Notes: a model not told the origin generated them from the letters alone. 64,000 nt of DNA from Cotesia glomerata (GCF_020080835.1 NC_058162.1:11113323-11177322), one strand, 5' to 3'; shown: positions 49,615 to 60,970, counted from the first letter of the stretch. Made by a program: numbers and translations.

Positions 49615-50022
49615 CATGGAAAAATATATATGCAAAAAATATATGCAAATATATATTTTCACATATATGTTTTTTGCGCTAAATATATGTTCACATATAT
49701 GCGTAGATATATGTTCACATATATGCGTGCATATAAATGCAATATATATGTCTAGAGATACACAGAAAATAATTTAACTTGAATCAAGAAAATAATTTTG
49801 AAGAATTTAACTTTCTTGATTTGAGTAAAAAAATTCTCAAACTTAGAATTTTTTTTTTCAGTGTATGACATATATGTCTACATATATGTAAGCATGTATC
49901 TCTGCATATATGTCAGCATCTATGTGAAAAATATATGTTAACATATTTTTTTTTTGCGTAAATATATGCGGCATATATATTATATATGCGACATATATTT
50001 TTGACATATATATTTCTCCATG
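49615..50022. mobile_element. Nested word-array element, word ACATATATGT
   Basis: Inverted ends CATGGAAAAATATATATG (49615) and ATATATATTTCTCCATG (to 50022) are flanked by CG on both sides (49613-49614, 50023-50024), a rare dinucleotide here and so a convincing duplication. Words such as ACATATATG and CATATATGTCAGCATATATG fill it. It interrupts the GGCCAAG array of the 48880 element and itself contains 49761-49863. Confidence 0.85.
49761..49863. mobile_element. 103-bp element nested at third level, word CTTGATTCAAG
   Basis: Ends CACAGAAAATAATTTAACTT (49761) and TTTTTTTTCAGTG (to 49863) are flanked by TA on both sides. The interior is CTTGAATCAAG / CTTTCTTGATTTGAG words, i.e. the same family as 18187-18820. 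Confidence 0.8.
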
Positions 50023-50087
50023 CGAGTGGCCCAGAGTTGTACATAGTTGGGCCAAGCCTAGGCCCGCCATACTTTCCTACATGGGAA

Positions 50088-50791
50088 AATCGATTAAATT
50101 TTCGACAAATTGAAATGACGACTTTTAATGATCATAACTGTGATTGTCAGAGATATTTTAAGAGTAAATTAAGATCTTAAAACTACCGCTCAAAGCTCCA
50201 GTATGAAATTCAGGAAATTCTTTATGAAATAATTTTTTTAGTAGTAACTCAATTTTATAGTGAAATTTAAATACTTTCGATTACAACAAAATTAAAAAAT
50301 GTATTTCTTAAATCATTAATTTTTTTCTCCAAATCTTTGAAACAAAGTCAAGTTATTTTCTGAACTCTCACATTCTTCTGTTTGACAATATTAGCCGAGA
50401 AGCAGCTAAAAAATCAATTTTGTAACGATATTCTAAGTGGTAATGTCCGTATTTCAATTCCGTCTTTTTCATTTTCATAACTTATTCTTTATCTTATTAT
50501 TTTTTGAAAGGGCTTTTCTTCATCTCCATCTTTTATTTTACTTCAATCTTCATTGATTTCAATTAGTGTAGAGAACAAGATAAAATAAAAATAAATTGTT
50601 CTATTTATTTGCAACAATTACAATTTATATATTGAATTTGCAACCAGTAAAAAACCAACATAAATAAATTATTTGTACTCTATAGAAATATGAGTTAATA
50701 AAAAAAGAAGTTTATCCATGTAATCGACAACTGCAATGATGCGGTATCAGATACTGTAAAAATGTTGGAGCTGAGTGGAAAAAAATATAAA

Positions 50792-50873
<82 letters not shown>

Positions 50874-52689
50874 GAAAACGATTTCATTTCGCTGAGTAAT
50901 TTTCGATCTACATCTACAACACGCTTTAAATGCATGGCACTGCATAGCAAGAGGCGTGTATTTTTATGGTTGATATGCTACGGCTTATCATTCAGATAAT
51001 TCGAGTACGGATGTTATACGAGGGGTTGGTCGGGGGTTGGTAACGCCCCTAGTCCTCGATCGATAAATAATAAACAGTAGTGCTTGCTGTAGGCTGAAAC
51101 AGAATCGAGTCAAATAAACAAAGGTATCCATTCAATTTTTCATCCCTTATATTCTGCTACTCTACTTGGGCTTTAATTTTCCATTATTTATAAGGTTATT
51201 ACTATATACATATACTTTTTTCCTTTTATTTTTACCAACCATAACACGTATCAAAGTCATTAGTTAGATTTATAATTAAAAAATTACCGTTAATTCCATA
51301 ATTAATTATTGAGTAAAGAAAAATCCATATAACGTTGCTATTAATGCAAAAAATTCCGTTAATCAGCCGGTGTGTAGCTCACAATACTTAGGCAACCGAG
51401 GGGGATTTATTAGCAGGTCATATCTGGTTAACCGATAGCGCCATTTATTCATCATGTGAATGGCATGCGATCAACAGTCGTTTATCGGTTGTTGTCTCGC
51501 TTTAAATGCTCGGTAAAACACTGAGGTTCCGTTAACGAGCCGTATCTGGTAAACTGCCAGTCGCCGTCTATTTTCCCGATGAAAACCCATTTTTAAAAAA
51601 TCGGACTAAGTCAATAACCGCAATTTTATTTAATTTTAAATTTTCTCAGTGGGAAATTAAATCATTTTTAGCCTCAAATTTCATACAATAAAAAAATAAA
51701 TACATTTTTTGAAAAAACAAAAAACTAAACAATGTTGAAGAGAGGAGAAGAAGAGTGACAAAAAAAGACTCCCTAAATTTTTTTGCACAAATGATTCCGT
51801 CCAAATTTTTAATACGATATAGCAAAAGTAGGGAGTGTGGCGAAATGGGATCCTTTAAGAAAAAGTGCTCATACGCTCAGTTTTTCTCACTTGTTTTACT
51901 CAATCGTTTAAGATACCAAAAACTACAGGGAGCCCATTTTGCTCCCCTTCCCTAATAATTTAAGTCAAAATTGACTGTGAGAATAGAAAGATCGTGAAAA
52001 TTTTTTTTGACCTTTTTTTCGGTCCAGAGGCTTAGGGAAAATTTTTACAAGCTAACCTAACATATCAATCTTATGGCCTGCTTAAATCTGTAATCTTATC
52101 TATGATAAGTAATCAAGCTTGTTAATTAATACTTTTTAAGTTAAATGAAGTTATTGGTTTCATTCCGGTTTCCGAAAATCAAGCTTTCATCAGATCTCCA
52201 TGTTTTGAAATCGCAATTTAAAAGTTACAAGATATGAGTTTTTTTTTTTTTCATTATTTTTGAATTTTCGGTCAAATCGATATTATGTACTGAAACTTAC
52301 GTTAAGTTTATATTTTATGGGTTCGCCAACGTGAAAGCCCCGAAGGAGGCCCCTTGAACACGACAATCGACTTCGGAAACAATAATATAAGCCTCCCCTT
52401 ACTAGCTTCGAATCACGGCCCAAAAGAGAGGTGTCCTGTGGATGGTTTTCCTTTTTTCTGCCTGATTTTCTTCCTCCTGCTGGACTGGAGTTTGATGGTT
52501 GGGTTGGAACCAATTCTTAGAGTTTAGAAATAACGAAATACTTCTATTCGGATTTTCACATATATATTCAATTTTAAAGGCTCTATGGGGTGAACAGGTC
52601 TCAATTTACAACTTATCACTTAAGAACTTTTAATATAACAGAAAGTAATGGTTTATGAGTTCGAAAACGGAGTATCCCATACAAAGTTT
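50088..52689. other. Mostly unique-looking sequence, (TA)n at 50797-50866
   Basis: 50797-50866 is a (TA)35 microsatellite. 50880-51130, 51360-51560 and 52310-52510 are less A+T-rich than their surroundings but show no open, spliceable exon. 52150-52210 (AAATCAAGCTTTCATCAGATCTCC) resembles part A of the TTAACTTCCCGC-type repeat. No gene called. Confidence 0.4.
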
Positions 52690-52935
52690 GAAAACCGGCT
52701 CTCGGATGGCCCATCGCCGGGCGAAGGATGATAATTAACGGCCGGACATTGGCATCTTTTAATGGCTCATCGTCGGCTGAATATACAAATGATAACCCCG
52801 GCCCATTAATGGCAGTTGATCATCGGCCGATTAACGGCCCCAGTAATGGGCCACGTACTATTTAAATTATCGGCCCATTAATAGTTTTTAATTATCCACC
52901 GATTATTCCAACAAATATTGGTCCATTACTGGAAA
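52690..52935. repeat. Word array, word GGCCCATTAATGG / CATCGGCCGATTA
   Basis: A GC-richer stretch in which GGCCCAT, CATCGGCC, TTAATGGC and AACGGCC recur in both orientations about ten times in 240 bp. It resembles the interior of the word-array elements, but no inverted ends were found. It is followed by an (AAT)n run (about 52951-52995). Confidence 0.6.
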
Positions 52936-52948
52936 ATGAACAGCAAAT

Positions 52949-52995
<47 letters not shown>

Positions 52996-53339
52996 TTTTT
53001 TCGAATATTTTTATATTTTTATTGTTATCAATTATTATTATTAATTATTATTATTATTTATTATTTATTATGATATTATTATATTTATTTATGAGCTGCA
53101 TTATTAATAATTTTTTAAGTAATAATTTAATAACTTAATTAGAATAGTTGTTTGATAATTTATAAAAATTTAACTGCCTGTCTATATTCAAATTTTTATT
53201 ATTCTAGATAATTCTTATTTAAGTAAAACATTATGAGTAGAGACTTTATTTTTACAAGTTGAAAATAACTTGGTTCTTAAGTTATTTGTTAAGTTTTAAA
53301 TAAAAAAAAATCAAAAATATAAAAATAAAAAATAATTTA

Positions 53340-53454
53340 TGTCGAGAGAGATCTTTTTTTCGTCCATGCTCTCGGTCATTACAACCAGAAAGCCATTTCC
53401 CAACTTTTTCAACAAAATTTTTGCATTCTTCCGAATCACCGAATTTTTCGGTAA
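53340..53454 (-). CDS. Exon of unknown spliced gene (C-terminal part), - strand
   Basis: On the - strand after acceptor AATGTAG it reads (V)TEKFGDSEECKNFVEKV, then WLSGCNDREHGRKKDLSR. It joins 53546-53723 in phase: that exon ends with one base (G) and this starts TT, making Val. The right amino-acid composition and the phase fit support a real exon. The exon end is not fixed; the frame stays open into A+T-rich sequence. The function of this segment is unknown. Confidence 0.5.
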
Positions 53455-53545
53455 CTACATTTGTAATATAAAAAAAATTCTAAATTTAATTCTAAATACT
53501 TTACTTGAAAACACTTTTGATAAACATTGATTATTTTTACATTAC

Positions 53546-53723
53546 CTATCATGCATTTAAAACTTTCTGTACTACTGAAGTTGAGTTTTCCAGTTCCTTT
53601 TATAATTTTTCCAGTGCCGGAATAATGTGTTTCAACACTTTTAGTCAATAAAGCAGATGCCATTTTACATATAGATCCTTTAGCAGTAGTCTGTCCATAA
53701 ATTAAAACACGAAGAAGTACCAT
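53546..53723 (-). CDS. Exon with DUF4806-like sequence, - strand
   Basis: 178 bp between a strong acceptor (TATATTTTTTTTTTCAG) and a donor ATAG|GTAATG, on the - strand. It encodes LLRVLIYGQTTAKGSI, then HYSGTGKIIKGTGKLNF and FKCMI. The pattern of a helix-rich start, an aromatic-Ser-x-Thr-Gly stretch, then Lys..Lys.x.Phe resembles DUF4806, a short domain common in insect (especially ant and wasp) uncharacterised proteins. Family assignment is from memory of the pattern and needs a profile search. Introns on either side are 91 and 74 bp, normal for insects. Confidence 0.5.
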
Positions 53724-53797
53724 CTGAAAAAAAAAATATATATGAATTTGTGTGAAATCAATAAATTATAAATCATTATTGAATAAAACGAGCATAC

Positions 53798-53858
53798 TTT
53801 TCCAGCTTATCATAATTATTAGATGGCGGATATTGGCAAAAAAATCCATCAATTTCTT
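53798..53858 (-). CDS. Possible upstream exon of the same gene, - strand
   Basis: Between acceptor ATTTGCAG and donor AAAA|GTATGC on the - strand it can read EIDGFFCQYPPSNNYDKLE, a plausible lead-in to the next exon. However, the phase does not match: two bases are left over while the next exon is open only in phase 0. Either there is a 1-bp lesion (the gene is decayed here) or the true junction differs. Confidence 0.3.
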
Positions 53859-55675
53859 CTGCAAATATATTAAATCAAATCGTTAATATTATTTAAATCA
53901 CTTTAACCTTACCAATTATAAATATTGCTTATTTATTAAGTCAATCACTATTTAAGATGATAAGAAATTAGCAAATATCTAACAATTTAATACTTTTTTT
54001 TTCATTAATTAAATAATAGCTAACACAATTAATTTTTTTTAGTTGCATTTATAATTTAAAAAATTTTTTAAATATGAAGTTTTTTAAAATTAAAAAAAAA
54101 ATTTTGAAAATCTTTAGATGTCGGTTAACCTAATTTTTATTTATTTAAATTAGATAAATTGAAAGAAAATGGATTAGACGATAAATAACATGTAAAAACT
54201 CTCAAAAAAATTAATTAATAATTGATTTACTTAATTAATTATATACACTCACTTCATAAATTTTAGGTTAGAAAGTCAGCAAACCAGAAGCAATACACGA
54301 CACAACAGAACTGAGGCAAGACACTGGACACACACATTTGTTACACTTGACGCTGCGTAACTCTTTTGTTTGTCACGAGCCGACTTTTCTTCAATTCTTG
54401 GAAATGAAAAAAAAAACATTCTTCAAAGTTTATGAACACTAATAATTTTTTTAGGGAATTGTAGTATTATTTTATAATAGTCATTTATGCTTAAATTAAT
54501 TAACCTGCGATAAAATTAATTTAATTAATCAAATAAATCAAATTAATTTTATTACTTACACTCACTAATTTTATCACTATTTAAACTAATATCATCGATA
54601 GAACATCGGTAAGGTTAAAGTGATTTAAATAATATTAACATAAATGACATCATTGATAGAACTCTCATAAATATTATAGTCGATTTGAGAGCTTACTAGA
54701 GTCACCGGTATCGTTATAAACACAAATAACATCTTCCTTTTCTACAATTGCACTATGAATGTTTTGATTTTGTTGTTGGCAATTGTTTTTTTTTTAATGA
54801 GTTTAGTACTCGATATTTTTTAACTAGTTGATATGCGCTTGACTTGTATCATTTTGATATGCATAAAAAATTACAGGAAATGTTTCAATGTTCATCAAAG
54901 CTGGTAAATTATATATAAAATTGTCGCAATTTGAAAAATCTCGAAACTTGTTTTTTACAAAAATTTTTTAGATTTTTGGGCTCGAAGAAATTTTTACTTA
55001 TCTGCTAATGTATAGTTTCAGAGCAAATTTTATTTCCTACATGCAAACTTCGATGTGTTTTCTTCTTAATTATAGCGAGTAGAAAATTATAGACCTTTGA
55101 ACAATTATAAGTGTGTAAGCTTCAGTAATGAAGGTGTTGTTGTTTTGTATTATAAGCAAATATCATTCAGTAATTTATAGATTTTAATACAGTAAAATTC
55201 ATTAATTTATAATAACTTTTGAAAAGCTGTTTTTTAGTAAAGAATGGTAGTATCAAAAATACAAAAAGTATTTCGAAATTTGAAGATTCTATCCTTCGCG
55301 AAAAAAAAGATATATGTCTGGATATATTATTTTATATATTCAAATATAAATGCCAATAGATATACAACATGTATGCAACCTTAAAAATTTGCCCACTTAT
55401 GTATACATACCTGCGCTCAAATTATCTCGTGACACATATGAAATTCTCCAAAATTTTTCTCTAGTCTATAGCCATCAATAAACGTAACACATGCATATAT
55501 TTCAGCATATATACTGGTATATATATATTAGGGTGCTTTTTTTTCAACTATTGCACGCCTCATAGCGCGTGAGGTTGTGCTTTATACTCGACTCGTCAAG
55601 GTCAAGCAATTTTGTGATCTTTAAATGTCTCTATCACAACCATATTACACTTATACAATAATATAAGTAGATGTA
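53859..55675. other. No further exon recognised
   Basis: Upstream (on the - strand) of the DUF4806-like exons. 54260-54420 is richer in G+C on the - strand (AGTTACGCAGCGTCAAGTG) and could be a first exon or 5' UTR, but has no ORF that I can tie to the gene. The rest is A+T-rich. Confidence 0.3.
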
Positions 55676-55700
55676 CACGGAGAAATCACTTAAATCAAAC
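55676..55700. mobile_element. Solo CACGGAGAAATCACTT end
   Basis: TA then CACGGAGAAATCAC matches the shared left end of the word-array elements, but no matching right end was found in the next kilobases. Possibly a truncated element. Confidence 0.4.
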
Positions 55701-56492
55701 CATCTTTTACTTTCTAAAATCATTTCATGTAGCTATTTTGAAAAAAAAAACGTTTTGAAAAAAATTTTACGTAGACGTCCGGATGTCACCGCATTTTGGA
55801 TGTACCAATGATTACTCCCGAACAAATTGATATTTCAAGACCGGACCTTTTTTATTAGTTTACGAATGCGATGAACTGAGTCCGTATTTCATATCAGTAG
55901 CCTAGTTTACGTATTTTTTTTTTTAAATTGAATTTTTATTAAAATTTATTACGATATAACCGTACAAAGACAAACGAATTTTTCTTATTTGTCACGTGAA
56001 AACTATGGCGCCACTTGATAAAGCTAGATTTTTTTAGACTGCGTACGCATATAACAAGAAAAAAGGGCGCTGATATTTAAAAAAAAAAAAAGTACTCTGT
56101 AAGAAATCACTTAATTATAATTTTCTTTTTTTTTTATCAGTTACACAATTTATTTTTTCTTAAAAAATAAATGAGCGTTATGAGGCGTGCACTTTTGGAT
56201 TTTCCAAACTTTTTTTTTTTTTTCGGTCCCATCGTGAAATTTTGTTGCAATTACCCAAGAAAAAATATCCTGAAAGTTTAGGCCCTTAATATTGATATTA
56301 AGACCTCGACCCAGGCGTTTAAAGATTTCCCCTTAAAAAAACACAGAAACTCTGATTTTTTTGTTTAAATTTCTATAGCTCAGTGGCATTTCATAGCATC
56401 GCTTTGACCATGGACGGGTTTTTTTCAGAATTGAATGCTCTACAAAAGTGTCCATTGCGGCCAAACCGTAACTCGAACCGGCAAGGTAGTAC
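55701..56492. other. Diverged repeat sequence, no gene
   Basis: Two GCACGCCTCATA.CGC motifs in opposite orientation (about 55553 and 56170) suggest an old inverted-repeat element spanning 55530-56215, which also contains the solo CACGGAG end. No coding sequence. Confidence 0.4.
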
Positions 56493-56907
56493 AGGCCTCT
56501 AAACTTGATTTTTCCATGAAATTCGCGTTTTTTCGCATTTATCTCGTGAATGACAAGAGCTACAGAAAAAATTGAAACAATAAACTTGTAGAAAATTCAA
56601 TTTCCTACAAAAAAAGTCCTGAGCACCAAGTCGTTAAAATCAATATTTTCGGAGATATTTGATAATATTTTTAAAAGATATTTTTTATAATTTGACACAA
56701 TTTTCGATAAACATTTGAAATGACTAAAAATTGATCATTAAATATATCTGAAAATGTTGAATTTAGCGACTTGGTGCTTAGGATCTTTTTTGTAGGAAAT
56801 TGAATTTTTTACAAGTTTGTCGTTTAAATTTTTTCTGTAGCTCTTGTCATTCACGAGATAAATGCGGAAAAACGCGAATTTAAAAAAAAAATCAAGTTTA
56901 GAGGTCT
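56493..56907. mobile_element. Fold-back element with ~190-bp arms
   Basis: AGGCCTCTAAACTTGATTTT (56493) is mirrored by AAATCAAGTTTAGAGGTCT (to 56907). The pairing continues inward through CGTGAATGACAAGAGC / GCTCTTGTCATTCACG and CCAAGTCG / CGACTTGG. No ORF, no clear target duplication. Confidence 0.75.
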
Positions 56908-56984
56908 GTAGGGGAGAATGGGGTCAACTGAACCAAAAAGAGTTTAGTAATTTTTTACTATTCGAATTAAAACTACAAAATAAT

Positions 56985-57169
56985 TTTTAACTTCCCGCTA
57001 AGAAAATCGAAGATTTTCAAAAATCGGGAAGTTATTGGTTTTACCCCGTTTTTCGAAAATCGAGTTTTCATCAGATCTCGACGTTTTGAGGTCCTAGGAA
57101 GCTTCCCTGACTACTCCCACGAGGTTGCCGCTATGTCTGTATGTATGTGTGTGTGTGTGTGTGTGTGTG
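56985..57169. mobile_element. TTAACTTCCCGC-type repeat, part A, copy 3, with (TG)n
   Basis: AACTTCCCGCTAAG, ATCAGATCTCGACGTTTTGAGG and GGAAGCTTCCCTGAC match the other copies; (TG)n at 57146-57169 abuts the LINE poly(A). Part B is missing: the far side of the LINE (60866) joins a different sequence. Confidence 0.75.
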
Positions 57170-57421
57170 TTTTTTTTTTCTCCCTTTAGGGGGAGAATCC
57201 CTTTACGGATTCCAGGCATAGCTGATTGGCCTGGATATGTGGCGACTCGACGCAGCGTCATACTAAAACTCGACGGTAGCGCCCCTACCCACTAAACCCT
57301 AAATCCCTTTTCTTCTTTCCTCTAATCCCTCATGGAAACCGCCGTCAGGCATTACTTCGTGAGGGGAGGATCTAGCTACTGCTATTCTTTCTGAAGACTA
57401 AGGTGTTATTTTTCCTTCCTT

Positions 57422-60396
57422 CTAGTTTCTGTCATTTGCTCTTCTTTCGATGGAACGCAGGTCTGTAAGGACTTCTGTTGCAAACGTGCTTACGGCGTTC
57501 CATGCGGCTTTTGACGACAACATTGTTTCTACTAGTGTCTCTGGTTGGATACTCTGGTGTAAGATATTTTCAAGTTGATCACGCTGTGAATAAAATCGTG
57601 GGCAAACAAAGAAAACATGCTCCGCATCTTCATTAACTCCTGGACAGGACGGACACCCCGGAGAATTATCGCGCTTGAAACGGTGTAAGTATTCTCGAAA
57701 GCAGCCATGTCCTGATAGCATCTGCGTTAGATAGTAGTTGACCTCGCCGTGATTACGATTCAGCCAAACGTCAATCCATGGTATGAGACGGTACGTCCAC
57801 CTGCCCTTCACTGCGGCATCCCACTGAAATTGCCATCGTACGATGCTTTTCTGTCGCTCTTCTATTTTCAGTTCTTCAGCACTTAGTGTGGTTGACGTCT
57901 TCCGATGGTAGAGGTTACGTCTTTCTTTAACTAGAACTCTAAGAGGCAGAGTTCCGGAAATGAAACACATTGCTTCCTCAGATACTGTGCGAAAGGCGCT
58001 TGCAACTCGTAGGGCACTCATACGATATATTGGTCCAGCTTTTCTCCATGAATCTTGCACCTCTAGTGCGTCAGCCCAAATGGATATTCCGTAGGTGAGC
58101 ACCGATGTGACTACTGATGCCAATAGTAGCCTCCTGCTCTGCTTTGGGCCTCCGACGTTCGGCATCAATCGTGCGAGACTAGCTCTCACTACTGACGCTT
58201 TCGTACAGACGTGTTCCACTTGCTGCTTGAAGTTGAGTCGGGCATCAAACATCACTCCCAGATATCGTATATGAGGTTGTGATGTGATTTCTCGGTCACC
58301 GACTTTTAGCTTAACTGTTTCAACTTCTTTTCGGCTGGTAATAAGCACTGCTTCGGTCTTCTGCTTGGCCAGTTGTAGGTTCACTGTATCCATCCACTGG
58401 TTGATCTTCTCAAAAGTGATGTCAAACAGATGTTGAATCTCGTCGAGGTGTTTGGCGACGATCACTGCGGCAACATCATCTGCATACGCTACCAGTTTGA
58501 CACATCTTGGAAGCTTCAGTCTCAGGAGCCCGTCATACATGATATTCCACAGAAGTGGACCAAGAACAGAGCCCTGTGACACACCACCGGTTATATCATA
58601 CTCTTTCGGACCATTCTTTGTATCGTATTTCAGCACTCTATCTGTAAAATAGCTAATCACTAGTCTGTGAAGATATGTTGGCACGTTCTTCTCGTCGAGA
58701 GCTTGCATGATGCAGTCCCAATTAGCGGAATTGAAAGCATTTTTTATGTCCAAGGCAGCCACTAGGCAATACTTCTTCGTTCCACCCTTCCATCTAGTTC
58801 CTGCGATTGCCTCTTTGGCCGTATTAACAACCAGGTTATCGCGTCCAGGGTTGATCGTCCTTTCCGGAATCCATACTGGTTGTCTGCCAAGAGTGGGTCG
58901 ACTACTGCATCTATTCACTGATGGATGATACGCTCAAATATCTTACCCGCCGTATCTAGCATGCAGAGTGGTCGGTAAGATGACGGTTCTTCTGGCGGTT
59001 TCTTTCCTTTAGGTAAAAGTACTAACCGTTGCTGTTTCCACTTACGAGGAAAAGTCCCCTCCTTGAGGCATGCGTTGTAAGCGTCTAGAAATAATGTTGG
59101 TGCTGCCTTTATGATGGTTTTCAAGGCTATATTAGGGATTCCGTCCAATCCCGGCGCTTTATTATTTCCTACCCGATTACAGGCCTCCAACAATTCTTCT
59201 TCAGTGACAGGTGGAATGTCGTCCAGTTCACCTTGCGTTGACTGATAATTGAGACTGTGTTGCTGTGGAAACAGCGCAGTGACGATTTTCTGAAGGAGTT
59301 GGGGACACGTAGGTGACGGCATTTGTTGTTTCTTCAGGTGCGTCATGACCACCTTATACGGCCGACCCCACACGTCTTTGTCGACTTCGTATACGAGCTC
59401 TTTCCAGCATCTTCCTTTGCTCTCTTTTATGGCCTTATTAAGTTCACGACGAGCTTTTTTGTACTGTGCGATCAGCACTGCAGAGTTAGGTCGTTGATAG
59501 CCACACTGAGATATTCTTCTCTTTCGATTACACTCTTTACGAAGGTTGCTGATATGATCATTCCAACAGTGTACCGCAGGTCTTGAATTCATAACACGTT
59601 TGCGAGGCATTCTGGCATCACAAGCTTGTGTTATTCGCATCATCAGGGCCTTAGTATGTTCTTCTGCACATCCAGTCTCTATCGGATCACTATCGAGGGC
59701 TGTTAGCAATACTTCTGGGTCAAAAGATTTCACCCTCCAACCGACGGTGTTAAATTGCTTGATAGGCCCCCTGAGGTTCTGGTCGTTTGACGTTTTCCAG
59801 AGTATCGCATGATGGTCACTGGCAGTGTAGATGTTCAGTACCTTCCAGTTAGAGTTACCTTTAGCAAGGCTGGTACTGACAAAAGTGACGTCTACAATCG
59901 AGCTTGTGTCACCTTTAGTGTAGGTCGGCGTGTCACCACTGTTGAGCAAGACTACATCTAGTGTAGAAAGAGCTTCTAGCAGCTCTCTTCCTCGTGCATT
60001 AGTCTGCTTACTGCCCCAGTCCACTGCCCAGGCGTTAAAGTCCCCGGCTATCGCCACTGGATGATGTTGCTTCGCGTCCTCGGTCAGTCGATCCAAGAAG
60101 TCAGTAAACTCAGCAATTGAGAGGCTAGGTGGTGCGTAGCAGCTGTAAAAACGGATGCCATCTACTGATGCTGCTACAAAGCCAGCGCTGCCATTGGTAG
60201 CTACACTCTGGAAAGGGAGCTTACCACAAGCCCAGATCACAGCTTTCGTGGTGATATCCGTCTCCCAAGGTTGTCCAGCTAAATGTTTATATGGCTCCGA
60301 TAAAAGCACAACGTCGAGCTTTAATTCCCGAACTGTCTGCATAAGCAGGTCATGCGCAGCTTCGCAGTGATTGATGTTAAGCTGCAGTATCCTCAT
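57422..60396 (-). pseudogene. R1-clade ORF2 (endonuclease-RT) with two lesions
   Basis: N-terminal AP endonuclease: MRILQLNINHCEAAHDLL at the start, LLSEPY, AGDFNAWAVDWGS and SDHHAILW. Reverse transcriptase: NKAPGLDGIPN, SYRPLCMLDTAGKIFERII, ALDIKNAFNSANW, GPLLWNIMYD and AYADDVAAVIV, then a C-terminal CCHC (CPSCPG...EHVFFVCPRF). The ATG overlaps the ORF1 stop as ATGA, suggesting stop-restart translation. Two lesions split it: a TGA at 58917-58915 where the family has Arg, and a 1-bp loss near 58838-58843. Otherwise about 985 codons would be open. The matching region in 37771-39150 is intact in frame. Confidence 0.9.
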
Positions 60397-60865
60397 GTTC
60401 GTTTATTTGTCAGCTTCTGGAGTGCTTCTTGGAAGACTGGGCATCGGCCCGAACCAGACCAGTGAGCAGTGTCCTGAGAGCCAGGTTTTTCCGCACATAA
60501 CTCACATTTCACTTTATTTGGGCATTGAGCAGCTTGATGACCTGTTTGCCCACATTTGATGCAAATCCCAAATCAGTCGACTTCGCTTTTACATTGGGCA
60601 GTAGTGTGCCCAAAGTGCCAGCACTTATAGCATCGTAGTGGTGTCTCAACTGCTCTGACACGGCAATTTACCCAGCCAATCCTTATTTTGCCTGTCTTTC
60701 CGAGTATCTTCTGCACTATTGCTGCTGGCAATCGTACTGAAGCAGTTTGAATACCTCTGTAGGCCGGACGAATTTTAATGACATCTTCAGGTATTTCGTA
60801 GTCATTTCCAGCTGCCTCTTGTAAGGCCTTCCTGACATCGTCTTCAGTTGCTTGAACTCGCCAAA
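60393..60865 (-). pseudogene. R1-clade ORF1 C-terminus with zinc knuckles
   Basis: On the - strand, gag-like sequence ends with three Cys knuckles: CYKCWHFGHTTAQC, CIKCGQTGHQAAQC and CELCAEK...HWSGSGRCP. A TGA between the first two knuckles breaks it. The stop TGA overlaps the ORF2 ATG by 4 nt. The N-terminal half is missing. Confidence 0.85.
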
Positions 60866-60970
60866 AGAAACGACACGTTTATAATGAGACCGAGTACGCT
60901 TACCCCCACTCGCCTAACGGCTCGTGAGGGTAATCTGCGTGCTCGGCCCCATTGTAAACGCGCCGTTTCT
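60866..60970. mobile_element. 105-bp imperfect palindrome at LINE 5' junction
   Basis: AGAAACGACACGTTTATAATG...CTTACCC pairs imperfectly with GGGTAATCTGCG...CATTGTAAACGCGCCGTTTCT around CACTCGCC TAACG GCTCGTG. It is GC-rich compared with the surroundings. Either a MITE or an RNA-hairpin-forming sequence; it starts exactly where LINE homology stops. Confidence 0.7.

Larger units (their letters stand above)
48880..50085. mobile_element. Word-array element, word GGCCAAGCCTGGGC
   Basis: Inverted ends CCCATGTAGGAA (48880) and TTCCTACATGGG (to 50085) are flanked by AA on both sides. 48900-49200, 49510-49610 and 50025-50060 are filled with GC-rich words such as GGCCAAGACTGGGCAACC, CCAAGCCTTGG and GAATGGCCAAGG, making a local GC island. 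49205-49500 is plain A+T-rich filler. A second element (49615-50022) is inserted in the right array. ORFs here are word by-products. Confidence 0.8.
57170..60865 (-). mobile_element. Long R1-clade LINE, broken, - strand
   Basis: 3' end at 57170 (poly(A) as a T-run, next to (TG)n), 3' UTR to 57421, ORF2 57422-60396 with lesions, and the end of ORF1 60393-60865. ORF1 is 5'-truncated where a 105-bp palindrome begins. It is the longest of three copies of the family in the window. All three have (AC)n directly 3' of their poly(A), as known for the Mino-type subgroup of R1-clade elements. Confidence 0.9.

Noticed and set aside
50712..50999. Several overlapping Tyr-Ile repeat ORFs
   Set aside because: Translations of the (TA)n tract at 50797-50866.
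58452..60559. + strand ORFs of 62-87 codons across the R1-clade LINE
   Set aside because: Antisense shadows of ORF2 and ORF1 on the - strand.
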